A stretch of 64,000 bases of DNA from NCBI GenBank assembly GCA_000711775.1, contig ARYC01017546.1, positions 26,138-90,137 on the forward strand, given 5' to 3'. The notes under the pieces are model-generated. The model was given only the letters and a program-made list of their open reading frames with translations. It was not told the origin of the DNA and made no database searches. A program made the translations under genes and the position numbers. Below, piece after piece: positions 10,400 to 23,805 of the stretch (position 1 is the stretch's first letter; every line of letters begins with the position of its first letter). The DNA is from Oxytricha trifallax. Lineage: Eukaryota; Ciliophora; Spirotrichea; Sporadotrichida; Oxytrichidae.

Positions 10400-12480
10400 G
10401 TTTGTTTCATAGCTAAAGTAGTGCATAAAACCTGTTTCTCTTTACAATTTCCCCTGGCATGTCAGTTTTAAATTCATCGCAGATTATTATAATTAATAGC
10501 ACTATTTATATTTTACTTAAAAATGTCCTAATTCACTCTTACAACACTCAATTCTAAAATACTGCTTCTATTTCATATTAGCACTCTTAAAATGGCCACT
10601 TCCTTCGCGATTCTTCTCAGTTACATTTGCCTTTATATTATCGCAATTATACATGAATGCCATATTTTGGCAAAACTTCCAAATTTTAATGGAGTTACCC
10701 TACTTTCAAGCCCCTTTTCGGTAAATGAGAGAGGTTTTTTATGATAAAGTCTTTATTTTGCCCTAAACTACGCAAGTCTTTGAAATCGCTAATTTCGCAA
10801 ATCTCCTGACTTCCTTAATTATACAGACCCCTAAATTTGAGATGTGTGAATTTTTATTAATACAAGTATTATTTTGACAAGGTCCCTAAATTTTTTGACC
10901 AACTACTAATAAAAATATGACACATGGCAACAAAAACACAGGGGTTTTGAAATTGAGGGGATTTGGGGTTTACGCATTTTTCCATTAGTCTAATTATATT
11001 ATTTATTTATTTTTAATTTTATTATCACAATTTCCTGGTTCAATTCTATTTTAGCAATATTAACACCTGATAAGTTCATGAATATATTTAAATCCAAGAA
11101 GATTTACTCACATTTTTATAAAAATAAGGTAGGATGTATTTTTTTACCAAATTGTATAGCTGGCATATTCCTTACAAGTCTCAACAATGCAAGAATAAAT
11201 TTAAAAAAATAAATTATAAATGGGAACAAAAAATTCTTGAATAACAAAGATGTTAGTATAGTTTCCATTCATAAGTACCCGTAACTTAATTTAAAATTTA
11301 TTAGATCTTATGCTTAAAGATTGAGAATTTATATTATACTGCCTAATATAAGTTTGAAAGGGTAAAAAGGCCTACTTTAAAAAGATTTCTTCTACTGTGT
11401 TATGTAAATGATTGCATTCTCTAGAGATATGGGAACAGTGAAATAAGCAGCAGTAGAAATCATTTTAGCATCTGATGAATGGCTGAAATACTTATAAATC
11501 ATTTCTTATATTTCAAGTAAATTCAGATATTATTCATTTTTATAAGTGAAAAAGGGAGATCAATTTTATTAATGTAAGATAGCATTAATATTCATGAAAA
11601 ATAATAAAAAATTTGAGATTATAAGTAAAATTTTGGGAAAATTTATTGATATCCTATCAATTATTAAAATCCAAGAATTGTATGAATCAAAATAACCAAT
11701 TAGAGGAGACAAAGAGCAATTCTTAAGAGAATAAAAATCTAGGTAGAATTAATATTAATAACTAAAAATAAAAGTTTCAAATATAATTCAAGCATATTAT
11801 ATATCATTTTCTCTTTTAGTTACTTAATACCTATATTTGCAATTCTTGTGCTATATTATTTTATACCTTATTAATACTATTTAAAATAATATCTCTACAA
11901 TTAATTTTTATATTTTTAAGGATTATGTCTATATCCTTTTAAAATGCAAGCTTTAAAATATACCAATAATTCTCTTTTGGATTGAGGAAAAGCAGCATTA
12001 AGCACTAGTATAATTATGTTTTTTTCGTAAATCTTTTTGACTTCCTAAGAAAAATAAGCTCGCAAATTATCTAAAAAGATCTTTAATTCTCTATCATTTT
12101 TCTTATAAATAACTCATTTAATAAGTTCTATAACATCTTAAATTTTTATTGAGTAGATTTAATAAATTAATTGACAAGTCCATCTTGACTAGATATAACA
12201 CCAAATAATTGCTTAAAATTTATTTAATCTCTTTTGTCTTAAATTAAATACTTTGTATATGGAATCATCAAGATTTGTTTTTAACAGTTTGTGAGTAATT
12301 ATAGCTTCATCTACAAAAATAATTTTATAATAACACTCTAATATAAACGTAATCTTTGTCTGAATTTCCTGTATCTTTAGCAATTTTGTCACACTCATTT
12401 AATTTATATAATTTTTGAGAATATTTAATTGTTTAAACTTTATCCCTTAAGTTTTAAAATAAAATTTAATTGCATGGGAC
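10400..12480. other. AT-rich spacer with one G-rich tract
   Basis: No gene recognised. At about 10938-10972 there is a run GGGGTTTTGAAATTGAGGGG followed by ATTTGGGGTTT, reminiscent of G4T4 telomere or TBE-terminus sequence in the orientation expected for a right end. It has no clear partner on the left side of the 7.6-10.4 kb element. The rest is homogeneous AT-rich sequence; the minus-strand standard frame at 12213-12398 has no protein-like features. Confidence 0.45.
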
Positions 12481-12489
12481 GAGGAACAT

Positions 12490-14050
12490 AAACTTAAAAT
12501 TTCTTAAGTATGTTTTTAGATTACACAAAGTCTTCTCTCAACGATATGACTGAATATGATACACTATCAGAGCTCTGAGACACAGATAGCTGGGCATCAT
12601 TTGAGGAAGAAGTGGATAACATGCAGCAAGAGATTCGACAGTAAATTGATGTGGACCTAAGAGAAGCTTAAATTTAAAACCAAGAAACAGTCACTATAGA
12701 CTAAAAATTATACATAATTGACAACCAATTGTTGTAAAACTAAGAATTAATATACAACAACTAACGACTGCAAATAAGTGGATGAACAGATCAAGGAACT
12801 ACGCTATCACAATAGCACTTCAACCTAATAGAAGAATACTCAATATCAAAAACAGTGCTACAACTATGTATAGACAGAGACTCCATTATATAATATGCAG
12901 ACGACATAGTCATAACAGCCCTAACAAAAGAAGAGGTTAAACTTACAACGCTTGCTCTTGAAGATAACTTTTAAGAAAAGAACTTCATATTTAACAAAGA
13001 AAAACTGGAAGCACTCGAGAAGTGTCAGAATAAGAAGCTAAAGGACACAAGGGTAGTAGAAGGGTTCAAATACCTCGGAACGTTTTAAACTAACGATCCA
13101 TTATAACGGTCAAATTAACTCTTAATAAAATTAAAAAAAATAAGAATTTTCAATGTTAAATATTTTAATAAAGTACCCTGCCAATATAGAAGTAAGCTAT
13201 AAAGGCAATTGCGATAAAGTATGTTGATGAACTCATATGTACCCTTCACAATGTATCTAGACAAAAAACAAATAGGAACATAATGAAGCAGTAGACACTT
13301 ATGAAGGGGTTTAAGAACCAGCTATACATGAGAATATATCAAATGCTATGGTATTTTAGATATTCTCTCTCTCTCGACATACGAACCTATACTTTAATCT
13401 TAAAGAGATATCATTTAATTACATTGAGAAAAACTTTAGCCTGTGGCAATCAATTAGTGCTCTAGATGATCTGACACCCAAATGGAAAAACAGATTCAAA
13501 AAAGAAAAGATGTTGGGAAACAATTGCTAACTCAATGGGTAGAAACCAAGTGCTATTTAGGAAAAAGCCACAATCACGATGAGAAATAAAATTGGACCAT
13601 TTATATTTTTATATTGACAACTAAAAGAATCAAATTTAAAAATAATTTTGGAGAGATAAGATAACTCATATGTATGAAACACCCACATAGGAGGCTTGAC
13701 TTCAACACTTGAGAGACTGTAATATAAGAGATATCACCAGTCCCAATGAGATACCAATCCTCAGGAAACAAGAACTTACAAAACAAAGGATCCCGAGGTT
13801 TAAAACAGAGTTGTATAAACGTGTATAAAAGACATAAAAGAGACCATAAAAGATTAAATAAGAAGACAAAACATAACTATGACACCTCGAGGATCGTCGT
13901 AGAAGACAACTTCATAGAGATGTGGGAAGAGGCCCATGACAAAAAGAAGAATGGAAGAATAAAAATATAAAAGCTTTAAAGCAAAACCAAATTAAGAATA
14001 GAATGCCAAAATTTTATAGTATGAGAAAGACCAAACTCAAGACTAAACAT
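12490..14050 (+). pseudogene. Non-LTR retrotransposon relic (reverse transcriptase)
   Basis: The signature blocks are in the expected order: FLDYTKSSLND (motif A-like, about 12510), TDQGTTLSQQHFNLI (the QG...LS..FN block, about 12790), IIQYADDIVI (motif C, about 12885), FNKEKLE and FKYLGTF (motifs D/E, about 12995-13080). Downstream are remnants such as WRDKITHMYETP and KTELYKRV (13640-13830) and a Lys/Arg-rich block to about 13970. Several TGAs and frameshifts are present; the endonuclease is absent. Spacing and motif style resemble the LINE at 59.3-64 kb, but divergence is large, so it may be an older copy or a sister family. The minus frame at 13601-13786 is a shadow. Confidence 0.75.
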
Positions 14051-14650
14051 TAGAATAGAATCCATTTCAATTTATGTTGAAGAGGAAGAATATGGCTAAG
14101 AAGAAATTTAGAAATAAAAATAATTTTTGAATGAGTAAATGAAAATATATTCAAAAAAGACAAAGAAGGACATTGTAAATATCTAGATAAATAAGAACAA
14201 TAAAATGAAGCCCTCCTAGCTTCAGCAATTTAAACAATTGCTGAAAAAAGAAGTTGATATTATTAACAAGAATCATACATTTTGTACTTTGAATCATTAT
14301 TATTATTTTGAACGATTTACAACATTAATGAATGTATGTTAAGAATGTGGAGTCATAGCTTACTGCACTATAATTTACCTTAACTTAATTTAAACTTTTT
14401 ACTATATCCCATATTCCTTGTATATTATTCTAAGTTTCATGACAGGTCAGATAATTTTACTTCAGGAAAATTTTAATGGAACAAAATACACCTTTAAAAC
14501 AATTGTTAACTAGATTAGAGCACAAGAATATCATTATTTGTTAGATAAATAATGTGCTATAAAATGAGTTTTGGCAATTTATTATCTAATTGATTCTTAA
14601 GCAGAGTGCTTGTTTAAATGATAAAATTGCTTTTTTTATTCTATTTAAAC

Positions 14651-15069
14651 TATTGTAGGAATACATTCGATTTGGGAAAATGAATTAAAATTAAATTAAT
14701 TAATTATTAATTATTTTCAGTTATGTTTTTGGAAAATGTCTTAAAACCCTGACAATATTATACTCTCTGGATAGCGCATTAAAAATAAGACGGTGGATAT
14801 TATTGCTATAATGAATTTATCTCATCACTCAAGCGAGAAAAACCCATTATACTATTCTTGGGAGTTAGCTCAAAATCAAAATATCTCGCTTCCTGGGATG
14901 ATTCAAAACTATTGTCAATAGCAGAATCCTATAATTATTCCGGGATCTACCGTAGAATCTATTTATTTTTGATTTTTAAGTTACTTTGGATATCCTAACT
15001 TGCATTATTTTAATATTTAATTAATTTAATTTTAATTTATTTTTCCAAATCGAATGTATTCCTACAATA
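14651..15069. repeat. Foldback MITE, copy 2 (419 bp)
   Basis: Terminal inverted repeats of about 28 bp begin TATTGTAGGAATACATT and end AATGTATTCCTACAATA. The outer dinucleotide is TA, compatible with a TA target as used by Tc1/mariner-type elements. The interior contains CTCATCACTCAAGCGAGA and its partial inverse TATCTCGCTTCC, so the element can fold on itself. No coding capacity was found. Presumably mobilised by a transposase encoded elsewhere; which one is unknown. Confidence 0.8.
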
Positions 15070-16084
15070 ATGTTTAACTACTAACTTAATGTTTATTCTT
15101 CTTCTAAAATAATGCGGCTTGGATTATATTGAAATTTTCAACTTCCATATTAAAGAAGATAAATTAATTATGGTAGTATTAATTACGGTTTTATCAATCT
15201 ATTCATCTTTAACATTTATTAATTATATTAAATATAGAATATTAAAATAAAAATTTTATACTATTTGAATTCCCAAAAAATGAAAATTTTATAAAATATT
15301 TCGCGCTTTAGAAGTGTAAGATAAAAAAACCTATAGTCTTTGATCAGAATTTTGAATTAATAAGAGAAGATTTGAGAAAAATAAAGAAAAGCAAGTTTAA
15401 TGCTTAGGAGGTTTTACAAACAAGATTGGTAAGATGAGGAACCTATTGAAAGATATGAATTTCTTACTCGAGAGATTGAGGAGAAATAAGTGAAACAATT
15501 GCTTCGAATAATATTTCTAAGAGAAATGCTACATGCTACAGTACCGTGATTCACAAGAAGAAATTCTTTGGTGAGTTAGTTTAGCTAGCCACATTTTGCT
15601 CCTGTCATCAGTTGGAAGGAGGGTCTTGAACAAGTCATGATTTCAATGTAATAATTATAATTTACTAATTTGTTGATTTGCTTATTTATTTCTATTTCTA
15701 AAAATTGGCAAATCTTTGAAATGTAGCAAAATATTTTATTTCTATAAATATATATACTTATTTATTTTTATATTTTAACATATTTTTTTAATTTAAATAC
15801 ATTTCAAACCTCATTTATAATTATCTAAATTTATAGTATAAAAATGTTTCCTTAATGAATAAAATACATTCAAATAGTTAAAAAAGAGAATGTTAAATCC
15901 ATATTAATAATATATATTTATTTTAATCTGCCTCTAATTGACTCTTGAAATTATTATGATAGTGATTATTAATTAATTTATAAAAAAAAATATGGTATTA
16001 AAAGCATTCCAGAACAAAATAAGCACTTATCAAGAGTTATCAATATAATATTTAAGAATTCTCTAAGAGAGCTATAAATTCAAA
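15070..16084. other. AT-rich spacer with a weak coding-like patch
   Basis: At 15330-15500 a ciliate-code frame contains PIVFDQNFELIRED and, after a TGA, EPIERYEFLTREIEE, which looks protein-like but matches no family I know. The remainder is AT-rich without recognised features. Confidence 0.3.
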
Positions 16085-16780
16085 TGACAATAAGCCTCAA
16101 GTTATTATAAATCCAAGTGAAGGATATCTGCTAAGTTGAGACTGGTATTTATGAAGTTATCAATTGGGCACTTTATACATTCAACAAGCATTTGCATACA
16201 GAACCAAAATGGTAGATGGTGAGAATAACAAAGAGATAGCTCTTATCACCTAAGTCTCTAACGTACTGTGTTTAAAGATGAAAAAATTACTGACTGTGAA
16301 ACTTTAGATATGAATGTACCAACTACGATTGCAAAATGCTACTCTTAATGAAGAAATGCTGAAATATACCTAGTTGTTGTCATTACTGAGAGAATTCATG
16401 CACTTGATATATATTATTAAAGTAAAGTCCATCAAAAATCAATGAAACAATACAAAACTTATTGACCCAAACCCCTCAGGAATCTGGGTAAATTTATACT
16501 CCGGTGAGAATTGGTGTAGTTACCAGACCTGGTACTTTCAACAGTGAAGCAGTTGACTAGAATATCATTACCTTGCTTCGTTTATTCATAGTTGTTTTTA
16601 TTGGTGAAAATAAATCAAACTGAACCAATTTTTTGAATTCCTAGCGCTATTCTTGGTTTATCCGAGACCAAAGGAATTATTATTATTGGTGAGATAGTGG
16701 AGATGCCGTGAAGGAAGCTGCTGAATGTTTTTTAGAACAATCAAAGATTCTTCCAATTCTAATATAGTGAGCATTTTAAA
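16085..16780 (+). pseudogene. Succinyl-CoA ligase (SCS) alpha-subunit relic
   Basis: Blocks typical of the alpha subunit of succinyl-CoA synthetase occur in order, although in shifting frames: GTLYIQQAFAYRTKMV (cf. the GTxHxxQAxxYGTKMV region), TVFKDEKITDCETLD, NVPTTIAKCYS (cf. VPPxxAxxxI), AEIYLVVVITERIHALDI (cf. ITEGIP), LIDPNPSGIW (cf. LIGPNCPG), RIGVVTRPGTFNSEAVDQ (cf. GIVSRSGTLTYEAV), VVFIGEN...TNFLN, and ETKGIIIIGEI. A TGA replaces the Gly expected before TNF. At least four frameshifts rule out function. In the living gene this subunit carries the phospho-His and CoA site of the mitochondrial TCA-cycle enzyme. It lies between two foldback MITEs. Confidence 0.75.
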
Positions 16781-16978
16781 ATATAACCAGACTACTCATA
16801 TGATTATTTATACGACAAGAGTGTATAATAATTAAATAATATAATGTACATATTAAATTTTAGTTATCAAAATTAAACTTAAATTACAACTTATCAAACT
16901 TGTGACAGTAACAATTGAATAGATTATAAATCTGTATTTAATATTCTCTTTTTTTTTACCTATTTTAATGTATTCTAT

Positions 16979-17388
16979 TATTGTAGGAATACATTCGAAT
17001 TTGGGAAATTATATTTAATTAAATAAATAGTATATCAAATTATTGGCAGTTGGTCAATATAAATAATCTTAGACTCATTAGATAGAGAATTTTAAATTAG
17101 CTGGACTTTACTTTAGACGGTACTATTTTATCTCATCAATGGAGCGAGATAATTCGACTTTAATTTGAGGGTATAGCTAATTAATTCAGAGGTGTTTAAT
17201 TAAATTCGAGTAATATCTCTTCCTCGATACGATAAAATAGTACCGCCAATAATAAAGTCTAGCTATTTTAATTCTCTATCGAATGACCCCAAAAACATTC
17301 AAATTAGCCAACTTTAACATCCCAAAATTTGATATACTATTAATTTAATTAATTTTAATTTTCCGAATTGAAATGTATTCCAACAATA
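16979..17388. repeat. Foldback MITE, copy 3 (410 bp)
   Basis: The ends TATTGTAGGAATACATTCGA and GAAATGTATTCCAACAATA form the same terminal inverted repeat as copy 2, with one change at the right end. A long imperfect internal inverted repeat pairs GATAGAGAATTTTAAATTAG (17081 on) with its partner ending GAATTCTCTATC-like sequence near 17280, and GGTACTATTTTATCTC with GATAAAATAGTACC. The whole element therefore folds into one long hairpin. No coding frame. Confidence 0.85.
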
Positions 17389-17389
17389 A

Positions 17390-20000
17390 TAATATACTAT
17401 ATAGATACAAAATTAATCAATTTAGAGTTTTATTTGAGATCAATTACCTTATTTACCAAACTCTTTTCGAATTAAATATTAAGAAGAAGAGCAACATTTC
17501 TTGAATTTTAAGTTTTTATTATCATTAAAAAGTTCACTAGAATATAAGTTTATATAGATAAAAATATTATTAATTAAAGAATGAAAATATATTTTTTGTT
17601 TGATGAATTAAATTGTTTAATATAATTAGAATTATACTATAATTATTAGCATAAAAATGATTTTATTCTCCAATCTATTTATATTATTTGTTCGATCCTT
17701 TATTTCTGAGTTAAAATATACAATCACCCAATATAGTAACATTTCTTGAATATATTTATATTCTCAAAATACTTCAAACCTTATCATAATTAATTTTAAT
17801 AATTTTTTCGAATTTTATATATAATTATATTCAATGCATTGCTTATATATATTAATAATTTATATTTAGAATTTGAATTGTTTTTATTTAGAACTTTATT
17901 TTATCAAACTATATTTTTTACCAAAAATAAATTTATTTATTACTCTTTTATTTCTTAGTATAAATAATTTATTTTATAAATTCCGAAAAATAGTAGAATT
18001 GGCCAAAAATATAAAAAATCTAAATATTTAAAATCGTTGAGAATATATAACTGTTCTTTTACAATTCAGTTAATAAAACAATTAAATCTTTAAACTAAAC
18101 AAATTAAACTTAGGACTTATTCATTTTTGATTTGAAATCTGAAAGATTGGAGTGATTCTTTTGTTATTTTATTTATTCTAAAATTTTGGTTGGATATTAA
18201 TCCTATTTTCGTCTTTTGACTATGTTATTTTAAGTTATGTATTTTTTATATATATTTATAATGCCTAGCTTCCATGAAAAAACTGATCCATGTTGCTCAA
18301 CATAAATGAATTATTATATAATTTTTTTAAAATAAATTTTTAATAGATGATAGATAGTTAATATGTTAGTAAGTATATTTATTAGAAATTTGATTATAGA
18401 AATCTTCATAGTTTCAGAATATAAAACCTGCATGATATCTTGGATAGTACTATATTTGATTTTACATTGAGCAAATTGTTTACTTTAAGGGATATAACCA
18501 TATTTTAAACATTTCATTTACATATATTTTTATTATCAAAGGTATAAGTCCCATAATTATATCGAAGAATATGCCATACTACTCTGATATAAACAGCTTT
18601 ATGTTATCTCTATCAATTTATAATTAAAGTTATTTTATTTAAAACTATTTTATTTATTTTTATTTCCCTTTTAAGGTAAAATTATTATAAATTTTCATGT
18701 TTATACTTTATTTTTCTACTTAAAAAAAACTATTAAATATTAGAGATATATTTACTTTATTAGAAATTAATAGTGAACCTATAAATTTTCTTTAAATAAA
18801 CTTCTATTAATGGCATGTAAAATGCTAATATTGTTAATTTACTTATAATGACATATTATTAAAAAAGAGAGAAGTTCATTAATTAAAAATGAAAGTACAA
18901 TATTATGCTTAATAATTATAAATAACTTTATAAACTTATAGATATTCAGAAAAATTAAAAATAAGCAAAGTAATAAGAAATTTTTATAATTTATCAATAT
19001 ATCATACATAACAAGTATATGTAATGTTTAAATTTTTAGAAGAATTTATTAAGAATTGAAATTAATATATAAAATTTATAGTCGGCGAGCTACCTCGTTC
19101 ATTTTTATCCTCGCTGTCGCAAATGAAATATCTAATGTAAAGAATAAAAAAACATTAAACAAAACAACAAAATATTATAATGAATATATGTACAGATGGT
19201 TGCATATTTGTAAAAGATATATCTTAGTCTTAATAATATAAAGCTGAATATATTAAAGATATTTAAAACAGCCTGGTGATATTATGAAAGTTGGAACATA
19301 AAATCTTTGATGTAATTATATAATTTTAATCATAGGTATTAATTATATGTAATTAATTTAAATATCAAAATTTCTTAAACTTGGCAGAATTAACTAATTT
19401 TTTATTGAAATTTTTCAATTAAAAGATATGTTACTATTTATGTTAAAAAAATTGAAATTTATTCATAATTTTACTTATAATAAATTATAATTAAATTACA
19501 TTAAAACTAATTCCATTTTTATAGATTAATTTAAGGAATAATACTTATAAATAAAATTAAAAAACATGAAACTAAACGATGATAGAAACTGACAAAAATT
19601 AATATGAAATAATTCAAAAAACACTAATATTATATTATCTATTATTAAATGAAATTAAAATAAAGAAAATATAAATATTGCTATAATGTGAGAAAAATTT
19701 TTTTTAAATATTTATATACATATTTTTTTGTAATCTAGATTATATAAAAATATTGACTATAAATATTTACTACAAAGGGAACTACTCAAGACAGGAAACG
19801 AGATAAATCCAGGATTTTTAAAAAATTTTATTTTTAAGGAAAATGAAGTTTATCTGCTTATAAGTAAGTTGAAAAATTAAGTCTGAATCTTAAATTGAAC
19901 AGAGAGCATAATAATCGACTAACCTAAAAAAAACAGGACAGGAGATTAACTACAAATTATGAATATATCTTGAAAGTATAAGGTAAAGCTAAATAATATA
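17390..20000. other. AT-rich DNA without recognised genes
   Basis: Homogeneous AT-rich sequence with long poly-A/T and ATTTA-rich tracts. No protein-like frame on either strand, no repeat noticed. The short standard frame at 19056-19241 has no supporting features. Confidence 0.5.
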
Positions 20001-20017
20001 ATTTCTAAAATCATATT

Positions 20018-20330
20018 TGGCGTGTTAAAACTGATATTGCTCATGCCATATAGTATATCACTAGATATTCATTGAATGTGACTGTGCTTACCTAATTGTC
20101 AAAAATATGATAAAAATACACTCATTGAGAAAAGTGCTTCTGCTCATATTCATTGTTACAGAGCGTATTATGACGAGGTTTCCAAAGGTTTTCGCTCTTA
20201 AGCCTTAATTGTCACATTTAAATGTGGTTGCACGACTTATGGCATCCAACGACAACATCTGTAAAAGCTTTGCGACAAAAAAGCACATGAAATACATAAG
20301 ATACTGCTAAAATGGATTAAATATAAAAAA
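20018..20330 (+). CDS. Unknown protein segment with clustered Cys/His, one frameshift
   Basis: This GC-richer island reads RVKTDIAHAIQYITRYSLN, then after a 1-nt shift KYDKNTLIEKSASAHIH, CYRAYYDEVSKGFRSQ, TFKCGCTTYGIQRQH and LQKLCDKKAHEIHK, using TAA/TAG as Gln. The spaced Cys and His residues (HIHCY, KCGC, LCDKKAH, EIH) could bind zinc. A further short patch LDEVLDLINPDICQEGEHK follows at about 20395-20450 in another frame. No family assigned. It may be a macronucleus-destined segment or part of an old transposon. Confidence 0.4.
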
Positions 20331-20454
20331 ACCCTTTTTTAATCACAATTCTCAAAGACAACTTAGTTAAAAAATTCAATTTTCAATTTCTTAGATGAAG
20401 TGCTTGATTTAATAAATCCTGATATATGCTAGGAAGGTGAACACAAATTAAGAA

Positions 20455-21830
20455 AAAAAATTAAAATTTTATAAATTATTTTCCCTCAAAATGATAAGAT
20501 TAAATTATTTTTTATATTAAAGATGAAGAAAATGTTTCCTTGTTGCATATACTATTATTGAATAATTTGAAATATTTTTAATTATTATATTTTATTCATA
20601 AACTTTAAGAGCTAATGTCAATAATACTGATATCATATTAGATTAAGAGGTAATAAGTAGAAATCTTCTAAATTTTATTTTATATTTATGTATTTTCAAC
20701 AAGTTTGTTTCTATATCATATTATATTTAGACATGATTAATCTTGCTATCTCAATGGTTGTATTTGACTCTCTCTTAAAATAATTTTGGATATATTTGTA
20801 TAATCTTTATCATTTTTTAAATATTGAATGTTTCTAATTTATTTATATAAGTTATCAATCATTATTATCTTATAAAAAAAGCGATATAAATATTATTTTT
20901 ATTTAATTTATAATTGGATGTTTTTAGCATATTTTACTTGTAATTACAAGCTTTTTCAGCTAATGAAAACATCTTTATCATATTAAAATACATTAAATTT
21001 ATTAAAAACATGCCAATTAGTACGTTTATATTGTAGAATAAAAATATATAGGTACTTAATGCATGATAATTTATCTTTTACTTAAATTATGTGTATCTTT
21101 TATATAAATAGAATTATTTTACTTTAATTTATTTTAAATTTCATTGAAATTAACTTACTATTTCTTAAAGTAAGCTAATTTTGAATTTCCTTTCCCATTA
21201 GAACTCCAATACTAATAAGTTTATCCATTTTTTAACATATATTTACAATCAATGTCAATTTAAAGTTCATTAAAAGTAATAACTAGGAAAATTAGGGAAA
21301 CTCCAATTCCCATTTTAATTTAATTATAATTATTTCTAATTATATTTTTTTTTTAAATTTAATTTGATTATAAATTTCTAAATACTTTATTTAATTGTAA
21401 ATTTACAAAAATTTTGAGTATTCTTTGAAAATTGTGATCAAAGCTTTTTATTGATAATTAATTTTGCATTTATCATTCAACAATATTAAATCCTAGTTCT
21501 ATTGGTAATTAACCCACTTATAATTTTATATTAAATAATTACCTAATTTATTTATTATTTTTTACTTGATTTGCCTTAATTAATTTTCAATTTTTAACCC
21601 TAATATATACTTTGATAAATATTGTTAAAATTAAATTTGTTAATAATTGTGATATTTATTAAAGATTTAAATATAAATCAGGGAAAATAAAATTAATTGA
21701 TTTTTAATGATAATAATATATTTTTATTTTATGCATGTTTATGCCCAAATTTATTGTATTGTTTGCAATTTGAATTAAGTTTCTCTTGTTATTTAAATAA
21801 TTTAATATAAATACGTACTTAATTCTATTG
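20455..21830. other. AT-rich DNA without recognised genes
   Basis: No protein-like frame, inverted repeat or conserved motif noticed; base composition is uniformly AT-rich. Confidence 0.5.
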
Positions 21831-21834
21831 TTAT

Positions 21835-22220
21835 ATGAAGCAACATCAGAACCTATCATTACACCATAGTAAGAATATACGTAATGATAAAGTATTGGTA
21901 GAAGATTAACGCATTATTCTAAATCATCACGAAGACAATAATAATGATGAACATTAAGAAGATAGTCTGCATTGCAAACCTGGATAGACTAACACCTTAA
22001 AACCCATTAATCAAATATTTAATTAATATTGTAGAAAGAAGCAGTGTTTTCAATCTAAAATATGAAAATAATTATAATTAAAATTATGCTTCCAATAACA
22101 TCAGTGAACTAAATAAAGCATTGTAACTTTGTTTAAAAGATAAAAAAGTGTAAATTAATTACTAATTTGGATTGATTTAGCTTGAGAATTGAATAACTCA
22201 ATTGTAATATAAAGTAACTA
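21835..22220 (+). CDS. Hypothetical His/Asn/Gln-rich ORF
   Basis: ATG 21835 gives a 76-residue ciliate-code frame to TGA 22063-22065 (starts MKQHQNLSLHHSKN, then DNNNDEHQEDSLHC). A +1 shift there leads into a further open stretch (YENNYNQNYASN, then LNKALQLCLKDKK) to about 22200. His, Asn and Gln richness is common in ciliate proteins but is also favoured by AT-rich DNA, so this is a weak call. Confidence 0.3.
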
Positions 22221-23800
22221 TTTATTTTTTCATTAATTTATCTAATATGATAAGAAACTTTATTTCGAGCAGTTAAGTTTGTGTCAATAAGCTTAATCAT
22301 GACTTGGAAAACAAAACTACCATTCAGTTTTATGATAAGCTTCAATGCTAATTTAGCAGTAAATGGAAAATAAATCAGATTATAATAAAGTCATTTTTTA
22401 GAATCAACTAAATATATAAGTCAAATAGGGTTTTATATTATTATAATTCTTTTAAATTTATGCCAACAATTGATTTTAATCAAATTAAAGAATAATTTAG
22501 AAGGTTCTTGATTAAAATTAGTTATAACAAACACTTTTTAATGTACCATTTACAATTTAACTCCTAGTTTAAGCAACAATTTAATTGCTCTTACTTATAA
22601 TATATTTAAGATACATATTTGCAATTAATTTCAATTTATTGAATTATAATGTTAATAATTAGGATGTCTTTTGTACTTGAATCTTTGCAAATTTCTCCAC
22701 AATCACACCAAATTTATTCAGTAATCCTACAGCTTTTACTTTGAAATAAAGCTAAAAATGTATATAAACAATTGTTACACCCATTTAACAGAGTTTCCTT
22801 GAAGTAGCACAATCATCCTAGCTCATATTTGCTATAACATTTTTTATTAAGAGTGAGTTTATATGGAAAATGCTGGACTTATTCTTCTTACACTAACAAC
22901 TACCAACAATATAGTAGCACAAAAAACTGCTAACAATATGAAAGCCAAATTTAAATATTTCAATACAAACCTTCAAGATCATCGCAGGTCTATTTTAGAT
23001 GTTGAGCAGAATTATAATTTATTTTTACTTAATCATCTTCATCTATTTAGATTTGGAATATTCGTTTCCTATTTAGAACCTGTTAACATTTGCTCGGTGA
23101 GATTTGATTAATACACCTAATATTTTTGACATTTTAATAACTTAACATTCATCTCGTCAACAATAATAAAGTAGATTAGTAAATAAATTAATTCAAATAC
23201 TATAATGAAATGATGAGTAATATCATAAATTGATTTGATTAAAAATAAGATAATAATCATCCACCTAAAATTCTCAATAGGATATTTCCACTGTATAGAA
23301 GCTAGAAGATTTATTTTTTAAAACCCTTCAAGGCTTCATACTTTCTTAATTAGAATAAGTTAAACATATTCAAATACTAAGTGGAAATTTTACGATATCT
23401 TTAATATGATAATGCCGATTTTTTTAAGAAAGTTTTTCATTTGAATTCTAGAATAATTTAAGCAATAAATAAAGAACTAACTTAAATTGATAGGCTTTTG
23501 ATAATAGAATCCCCTACTCTCAATTAGTTCTACTAATCAATGTTAAATCTAATATTAAAAACAGAATAAATTTATATTTTAAATTATATTTATGTTAAAA
23601 AAAATTTCAGAATTCAAAGTGGTCTGCTGATAACTTAAATATATATCTTTTGATAGTATTAAGGAACAAATTGAAAATTTCCCCAGAAATTTGTAAACTC
23701 TATATAAATTACAAATAATAGTTTATAAATAATTATTTCAAACAATCTAAAATATTGTACTTTTATTTTAATTATGCTTAATACTTACAACTATAATTTC
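22221..23800. other. AT-rich DNA, one doubtful short frame
   Basis: The frame at 22863-23122 (starts MENAGLILLTLTTTNN) is open in both codes but has no domain or composition bias to support it. Nothing else seen. Confidence 0.35.
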
Positions 23801-23805
23801 AATGA

